NCBI RefSeq assembly: GCF_002920535.1
Contig: NZ_PQSS01000063.1
Span: forward strand, 1 to 43,653
DNA length: 43,653 nt
Reading direction: 5' to 3'
DNA from: Streptomyces sp. Ru71
GTDB taxonomy: Bacteria > Actinomycetota > Actinomycetes > Streptomycetales > Streptomycetaceae
The notes under the pieces are model-generated. The model saw nothing but the letters and a program-made list of their open reading frames with translations. It ran no database searches and was not told the origin of the DNA. A program made the translations under genes and the position numbers. This document shows, piece by piece, positions 39,411-43,653 of this stretch (its first letter is position 1; every line of letters starts with the position of its first letter).

Positions 39411-40238
39411 GTGCGCGTGCGGAATCGTCTTTTAGGTATTCGGCCCGTCCGTCCTGTCGTTCACCATCGCCGTCTGCGCCGGCGCGCGGTCCGCCGTCGT
39501 GTGCTGTGGGCGGGCGGGGAGTTGCTCGTCACCGTGGGGGTGCTCGTCCTGCTGCTCGTCGTCCACGAGACGTGGTGGACCAACCGGCAGGCCAGGGCCG
39601 GTGCCCAGCGGCAGGTGGCGGCACTGGAGCGAGAGTGGGAGGGGGAGTGGGGGACGGTCGTGGGGCACGGGGCCGGTGGGCGTGCTTCTCCTCGTGCGGA
39701 GAAGCGTGGTCGGCCTGGCCGGACGCCCGGGTCCGTGGCTGCCCCGGTGCCCGAGCCCGCGTCCGTCGGGCGCCGTGATCGGACCGCCTCCCCGGCCTAC
39801 GCCGTCCTCTCCATCCCCCGCCTCCGCCTCCGCGTTCCCGTCGCCGAGGGCACGGGGCGGCGGGACGTGCTCGACAAGGGGTACGTCGGTCACTACCGCG
39901 CCACCCAGCAGCCGGGGCAGGCCGGGAACTTCGCCGTCGCGGGGCACCGGAACACGCACGGGGAGCCGTTCCGGTACGTCAACCGGCTGCGGCGCGGCGA
40001 CGAGGTCCGGGTCGAGACCGCGGCCGCCGTCTACATGTACGCCGTCGACCAGGTGCTGCCGCAGACGTCACCCCGTGACTCCGGTGTCCTCGCGGCCGTA
40101 CCCAGGAGTGCCGTGCGGCCGGGGTACGGGTACACCGGCCCCGGCTACTACCTCACCCTCACCACCTGCACGCCCGAGTACACCTCCCGGTACCGGCTGG
40201 TGGTGTGGGGGAAGCTCGTGCGGATGCGGCCCCGGTAG
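39411..40238 (+). CDS. Class E sortase
   Basis: A 275-residue transpeptidase that anchors surface proteins to peptidoglycan. A basic N-terminus and one transmembrane helix ('LLVTVGVLVLLLVVHETWW', residues 38-56) are followed by a long linker, then the sortase barrel. His179 in 'VAGHRNTHG', Cys253 in 'LTLTTCTPEYTSRYR' and Arg260/262 are the catalytic set, and the Thr-Leu-Thr-Thr-Cys-x-Pro pattern is that of class E. The GTG at 39411 follows AGGGGGTG; a longer in-frame start (39324) is Arg-rich and less likely. SrtE enzymes in Streptomyces attach chaplins and other LAxTG proteins; no substrate gene is adjacent. Confidence 0.93.
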   Translation: MRVRNRLLGIRPVRPVVHHRRLRRRAVRRRVLWAGGELLVTVGVLVLLLVVHETWWTNRQARAGAQRQVAALEREWEGEWGTVVGHGAGGRASPRAEKRGRPGRTPGSVAAPVPEPASVGRRDRTASPAYAVLSIPRLRLRVPVAEGTGRRDVLDKGYVGHYRATQQPGQAGNFAVAGHRNTHGEPFRYVNRLRRGDEVRVETAAAVYMYAVDQVLPQTSPRDSGVLAAVPRSAVRPGYGYTGPGYYLTLTTCTPEYTSRYRLVVWGKLVRMRPR

Positions 40239-40285
40239 TGACCGGGTTTCCCCGGCCCTGGAGTCTCTCCGCTCCCGCAGCACTT

Positions 40286-41713
40286 CTATCGCGACCGCTC
40301 CCGCAGCGCCCCCACCACGACCGCGCCCGCCACCGCCAGCGCCGCCGACACCACCAGCGCCGCGTCCGCGCCGCGGGTCAGGCCGTCCGTCGACGTCGCC
40401 ACGGCGATGGTCAGCGCGACGCCGGCGCAGGAGCCGATGTAGCGGAACGTCTGCTGCGCGCCGGAGCCCATCGCCGCGCGCTCGGGCGGGACCGACTCGA
40501 CCGCGACCAGCGGGAGCGCGGCGTTCAGCAGTCCGCTGCCGACCCCGCCGATCAGCAGGCCGGGCAGCAGACGCGCCCAGGACCCGGCGGACAGGGCGCC
40601 GAGCATGGTCAGGGCGGCGACCGCGTGCAGTGCGAAGCCCGCCGCCAGCTGGAGGCGGGGCGGGACGCGGCCCGCCAGGCGCCGGGCCTGCAGTGCCACG
40701 ACGAAGGACAGCCCGGACCAGAGCAGGAACAGCCAGGCCGTGGCCATCGCCGACATGCCGAGCGTCTGCTGGAGCAGCGCCGGCAGATAGCTGAACAGGC
40801 CGATCACCGCCAGGCCCGTGAACAGTCCGCCCACCGAGGACCCCAGGAAGCGGGGGCGGCGCAGCAGGGTCAGGTCGATCATCGGGGTGGCCGTGCGGCG
40901 TTCGACGACGGCGAAGAGGGCGAGCAGGGCGAGGGTGGCCAGCAGCAACAGGGCCACCGGCGCGCGCAGCCAGCCGTCCCGGCCCAGGGTCAGCGCGGCG
41001 ACCAGGGCGACCAGGGCCGGTCCGAAGGTCAGCGCGCCGAGCACGTCGGGGCGTCCGCCGCGCGGTGCGCGGGACTCCGTGAGGGTGCGTGCCGACAGGG
41101 CCGCCGTGAGCAGCGCCGCCGCGCCCAGGACGCCGTAGGCCGTCCGCCAGTTCGGCAGCGCCCCGGCGAGCAGCGGGCCGACCGCGATGCCGCCGGAGAC
41201 GAACGCGCCCCACACGCCGGTCGCGTGCAGCCGGCCGCGCGGGGTCGGGAACGCGTGCACGATCAGGCCGAGGCTGCTCGCCAGCAGGGCGGCGCTGGCC
41301 GCGCCCTGTGCGACGCGGGCCAGCGTGAACAGCCAGGTGGAGGTGGTGAGCGCGCCGAGGGCGGTGGTGACGCCGAGGGCGAGGGTGCCCGCGGTGAAGA
41401 TCCGGCGGCGGCCGTAGTCGTCGGCGAGGCTGCCGGCGACGAGAAGGAGGGCGGCCAGCCCCAGCGGGGTGCCGTTGAGCAGCCAGGCCTGGGCGGAGAG
41501 CGGGGTGTGCAGGTCGGCGGCGGTGTCGGGGAGCGTGACCATCGGCGCGGTGTACGTCATCAGCGCGACGGCGGTGGCCGCGCTGGTCAGCGCGAGGGTG
41601 GCGCGCGGGCGGGCGGCCGGGGCGTCCCGGATCGGGGCGGGGGTGGCCGGACGGGTGCCGGACGTGTCCCGGCCGGGGGCGGGCGCCTGGGTGGCGGGGT
41701 CGGGGCTTGGCAT
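40286..41713 (-). CDS. MFS drug-efflux transporter (DHA2/EmrB-like)
   Basis: A 475-residue transporter with up to 14 hydrophobic segments. 'LPDTAADLHTPLSAQAWLLNGTPLGLAALLLVAGSLADDYGRRRIF' carries the DHA helix-1/2 region and MFS motif A, and 'VAQGAASAALLASSLGLIVHAFP' is the helix 4-5 motif. An antiporter exporting toxic compounds is likely. GAGGAA lies 6 nt before the ATG. It is divergent from the HxlR regulator, with twin operators between, so it is very probably its target. Confidence 0.9.
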   Translation of the reverse strand: MPSPDPATQAPAPGRDTSGTRPATPAPIRDAPAARPRATLALTSAATAVALMTYTAPMVTLPDTAADLHTPLSAQAWLLNGTPLGLAALLLVAGSLADDYGRRRIFTAGTLALGVTTALGALTTSTWLFTLARVAQGAASAALLASSLGLIVHAFPTPRGRLHATGVWGAFVSGGIAVGPLLAGALPNWRTAYGVLGAAALLTAALSARTLTESRAPRGGRPDVLGALTFGPALVALVAALTLGRDGWLRAPVALLLLATLALLALFAVVERRTATPMIDLTLLRRPRFLGSSVGGLFTGLAVIGLFSYLPALLQQTLGMSAMATAWLFLLWSGLSFVVALQARRLAGRVPPRLQLAAGFALHAVAALTMLGALSAGSWARLLPGLLIGGVGSGLLNAALPLVAVESVPPERAAMGSGAQQTFRYIGSCAGVALTIAVATSTDGLTRGADAALVVSAALAVAGAVVVGALRERSR

Positions 41714-41724
41714 GACCGTTCCTC

Positions 41725-41787
41725 GGTTCGGTGATTGAACCTACCTGGACATGGCCACCGTAGCAGGGTGGGTTCGGTGAATGAACC
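41725..41787. promoter_or_regulatory. Twin palindromic operators between MFS and HxlR genes
   Basis: GGTTCGGTGATTGAACC (41725-41741) and GGTTCGGTGAATGAACC (41771-41787) differ at one base and lie 46 bp apart. Each has GGTTC/GAACC arms around a 7-nt spacer. One abuts each gene, the expected layout for a repressor controlling both itself and the transporter. Confidence 0.85.
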
Positions 41788-41817
41788 TTCGCCGGAAAAG
41801 TCGCTACAGTGGACGGC

Positions 41818-42351
41818 ATGGCACTGGGCAAGGACTACGCGACGCAGGAGTGCTCGATCGCCCGGGCACTGGAGGTCGTCGGCGAGCGGTGGACACTGCT
41901 CGTCATCCGCGACGCCTTCTTCGGCGTCCGGCGCTACAACGACTTCCTCGTCCACCTCGGCATCCCCCGCGCCGTCCTCGCCGGCCGCCTCCAGACCCTC
42001 ACCGAGCAGGGCATCCTCGAAAAGCGCCGGTACCAGCAGTCGCCGCCGCGCGACGAGTACGTCCTCACCGAGCGCGGCCTCGCCCTGTGGCCCACCTTGC
42101 GCTCGCTCGGCCTGTGGGGCCGCGAGCACTACGGCGAGCAGCCGCTGCGCCTGTTCCGGCACGCCACCTGCGGCACGGAGCGCGAACTCGGCCCGTACGG
42201 CGAATGTCGCGACTGCGGAACCATCGTGCCGGTGGCGGACGTTGTCATGGTGCCGGGGCCGGGACTCGACCCCGACCCGGCGGATCCGGTCAGCCGGGCC
42301 CTGCTCCAGCCACGGAGGCTGCTGCAGCCCCTCGACGCGGATCCTGTATAA
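41818..42351 (+). CDS. HxlR-family transcriptional regulator with Cys-rich tail
   Basis: A 177-residue winged-helix regulator. 'QECSIARALEVVGERWTLLVIRDAFFGVRRYNDFLVHLGIPRAVLAGRLQTLTEQGILEKRRY' is the HxlR domain (residues 10-72), with the conserved Cys12 often used for redox or electrophile sensing in the family, and 'YVLTERGLALWPTLRSLGLWG' the wing and dimer helix. Unlike short HxlR proteins it continues with a C118...C130-x-x-C133 knuckle and an acidic Pro-rich tail. Likely represses the divergent efflux gene. ATG at 41818 preferred over one three codons earlier. Confidence 0.92.
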   Translation: MALGKDYATQECSIARALEVVGERWTLLVIRDAFFGVRRYNDFLVHLGIPRAVLAGRLQTLTEQGILEKRRYQQSPPRDEYVLTERGLALWPTLRSLGLWGREHYGEQPLRLFRHATCGTERELGPYGECRDCGTIVPVADVVMVPGPGLDPDPADPVSRALLQPRRLLQPLDADPV

Positions 42352-42421
42352 ACGGGCTCATATGGACGGGCCCAGACAAACGGGCCCAGGTAAACGGGCT
42401 CATGTGATCGGGCTCATACGG
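42352..42421 (+). repeat. 14-bp tandem repeat after the HxlR gene
   Basis: Five units start at 42352, 42366, 42380, 42394 and 42408, each with (A/T)CGGGC(T/C)CA, exactly 14 bp apart. The array begins at the base after the TAA stop of the regulator gene. Confidence 0.88.
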
Positions 42422-42455
42422 TCACGGGGATGACGAAGGGGATGGGGGAGTGCCG

Positions 42456-42767
42456 GTGAACCGCGACTGGGCCGGGCTGCGTCCCGCCGCCGTGCTGCTG
42501 CTCCTCGTCCTCCAGATAGCCCTGCTCGACACGGGCAGCCTCTCCGCCACCGTCGCGCTCGCCGCGACCGCCGCCGCCGGCTCCGCGCTCGCGCTGTGCG
42601 CGCTGGTCGCCGCGTGCTCGGTGCCCGCCCTGCCGCGCACCCGTATCCGTACGGCGATACGCGACCGGGCCCGGCGTACGGCTTTCCTGCCCCAGCGCGA
42701 CCCCGACGCGCCCGGCCGCCGCCGGCCCCGGGCACCCGGGCACGCCCTCCTGGCGACCGCCGCGTAG
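42456..42767 (+). CDS. Small membrane protein, DUF6412-like
   Basis: A 103-residue protein. The GTG at 42456 follows GGGGGAG at 5 nt; a GTG two codons earlier is less well placed. Two hydrophobic helices ('LRPAAVLLLLVLQIALLDTG' and 'SATVALAATAAAGSALALCALVAACSV') are followed by a basic tail 'PRTRIRTAIRDRARRTAFLPQRDPDAPGRRRPRAPG', which fits the DUF6412 family often found just upstream of yidC-like genes in Streptomyces. It may act with the insertase gene 150 bp downstream; function unknown. Confidence 0.78.
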   Translation: MNRDWAGLRPAAVLLLLVLQIALLDTGSLSATVALAATAAAGSALALCALVAACSVPALPRTRIRTAIRDRARRTAFLPQRDPDAPGRRRPRAPGHALLATAA

Positions 42768-42917
42768 GGCTCCACCCCGACACCACGCCCACCCTGCCGT
42801 TCGGCACGGGCCGCCGTCCCAGGCACGGGTGCGGAAGGAATCGGGGTATCCCCGCGCGGGTCGTCATGCCGATCTCTCTTGTCCCGGCACGACGTGACCC
42901 CGGAGGGCCACTCACCC

Positions 42918-43634
42918 ATGTCCGTTTTCGCCCAGCTCGTCGAGCGGCTCGCCGAGCTGCTCCAGCCCCTCTTCCACGCCTCCTCCGCCGCCGCGGCGAT
43001 CGTGCTGTTCACGATGCTCGTCCGGCTGCTCGTGCACCCGCTGTCCCGGGCCGCCGCCCGCGGGCAGAAGGCCAAGGCCGCGCTCCAGCCGAGGATCGCC
43101 GAGCTGCGCAAGAAGCACGCCAAGGACCCCGAGAAGCTGCAGAAGGCCGTCATGGCCCTGCATGCCGAGGAGAAGGTCTCACCGCTGTCGGGCTGCCTGC
43201 CGAGCCTCTTGCAGCTGCCCGCGTTCTTCCTGCTGTACCACCTGTTCTCCAACACCACGATCGGCGGCGAGGCCAACGGGCTGCTCAGCCATCAGCTGCT
43301 CGCCGCGCCGCTCGGCGACCGGTGGGCGGACGCCCTGGGCGACGGCGGCCCGTTGGGCGGGGCCGGGCTCGTCTACCTCGCCCTGTTCGCGCTCGTCGCC
43401 GTCGTCGCCGCGTTCAACTACCGCCGCACCCGGCGGACCATGGCCGAGAACGCCCCGTTGCCGGCGGCCGGCCCCAACGAGCAGGTTCCCGGGCTCGGGG
43501 CGGTCACCAAGGTCATGCCGTTCATGTCCTTCTTCACGCTCGTCACCGTCGCCGTCGTACCGCTGGCCGCCGCGCTGTACGTGGTGACCAGCACCACGTG
43601 GAGCGCGGTGGAGCGGGCGGTGCTCTACCGCTGA
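42918..43634 (+). CDS. YidC/Oxa1-family membrane protein insertase (short paralogue)
   Basis: A 238-residue membrane insertase. Helix 1 'AAIVLFTMLVRLLVHPLSRAAARGQKAKAALQPRIAELRKKHAKDPEKLQKAVMAL' contains Arg36, the conserved positive charge of the hydrophilic groove, and the coiled-coil cytoplasmic loop. 'VSPLSGCLPSLLQLPAFFLLYHLFS' is the family core, and 'KVMPFMSFFTLVTVAVVPLAAALYVVTSTTWSAVERAVL' the last helices. It lacks the longer C-terminal extension and is shorter than the housekeeping YidC, so it is probably a second paralogue. GGAGGG precedes the ATG at about 10 nt. Confidence 0.92.
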   Translation: MSVFAQLVERLAELLQPLFHASSAAAAIVLFTMLVRLLVHPLSRAAARGQKAKAALQPRIAELRKKHAKDPEKLQKAVMALHAEEKVSPLSGCLPSLLQLPAFFLLYHLFSNTTIGGEANGLLSHQLLAAPLGDRWADALGDGGPLGGAGLVYLALFALVAVVAAFNYRRTRRTMAENAPLPAAGPNEQVPGLGAVTKVMPFMSFFTLVTVAVVPLAAALYVVTSTTWSAVERAVLYR

Positions 43635-43653
43635 GTCCTGTCGGGCAGGGGGC

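Overview
The window is a stretch of chromosome from a high-GC actinomycete, almost certainly Streptomyces. Codon third positions are overwhelmingly G or C, GTG starts are frequent, many genes have GGAGG-type ribosome binding sites, and gene content and order match the Streptomyces coelicolor region that carries nagF-nagE1-nagE2 and rph. A core block (pncB, clpS, DUF2017, mec, cysO, cysM, an MBL-fold hydrolase, rph, rdgB) also follows the order of Mycobacterium tuberculosis Rv1330c-Rv1341. It is therefore an ancient actinobacterial neighbourhood, here interrupted by a Streptomyces-type N-acetylglucosamine PTS.

Layout. 0-4.4 kb: two RDD membrane proteins, a small membrane protein and a secreted M6 (immune inhibitor A-like) metalloprotease with two palindromes upstream. 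4.4-7.0 kb: a small unknown gene and the NAD salvage genes pncA and pncB. 7.1-9.8 kb: clpS, a DUF2017 gene and an amino-acid permease. 9.9-11.9 kb: a cysteine module made of a Mec-type JAMM protease, a 31-codon leader peptide ending in cysteine, an attenuator-like hairpin pair, the sulfur carrier CysO and cysteine synthase CysM. 12-14 kb: a lipoprotein, a membrane-anchored PemK/MazF-like protein and the MBL hydrolase. 14-17.4 kb: two PTS EIIC genes (nagE2, nagE1) and the EIIB gene nagF, with DasR-type dre sites. 17.4-21.3 kb: rph, a lipoprotein, rdgB, tRNA-Leu(UAG), bcp, a DUF3618 protein, a GroES-like protein, and a guanidine-III riboswitch in front of an SMR guanidinium exporter.

21.3-30 kb: a class A penicillin-binding protein with an unusually long Ala-rich cytoplasmic extension, a three-gene ABC-2 exporter, a DUF1707 protein and an SGNH hydrolase. 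30-35.9 kb: a DUF445 protein, an MFS transporter followed by a minisatellite, a small membrane protein, Hsp20, DUF2267 and an alpha/beta hydrolase. 35.9-38.2 kb is a visibly AT-richer insert. It holds a DUF262 + HNH (GmrSD/SspE-like) putative defence nuclease and a divergent 79-residue unknown protein. 38.2-43.6 kb: a frameshifted TPR/SEC-C protein, a class E sortase, a divergent MFS/HxlR pair with twin palindromic operators, a DUF6412-like membrane protein and a short YidC/Oxa1 paralogue.

The most interesting points are the cysteine leader peptide with its attenuator and the 'GG-Met-Ala' tail of CysO next to its probable processing protease, the stand-alone DUF262-HNH island, the guanidine-III riboswitch, the twin HxlR operators, and three short tandem repeats that each begin at or next to a stop codon. 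All calls are by eye; no database search or folding program was run.
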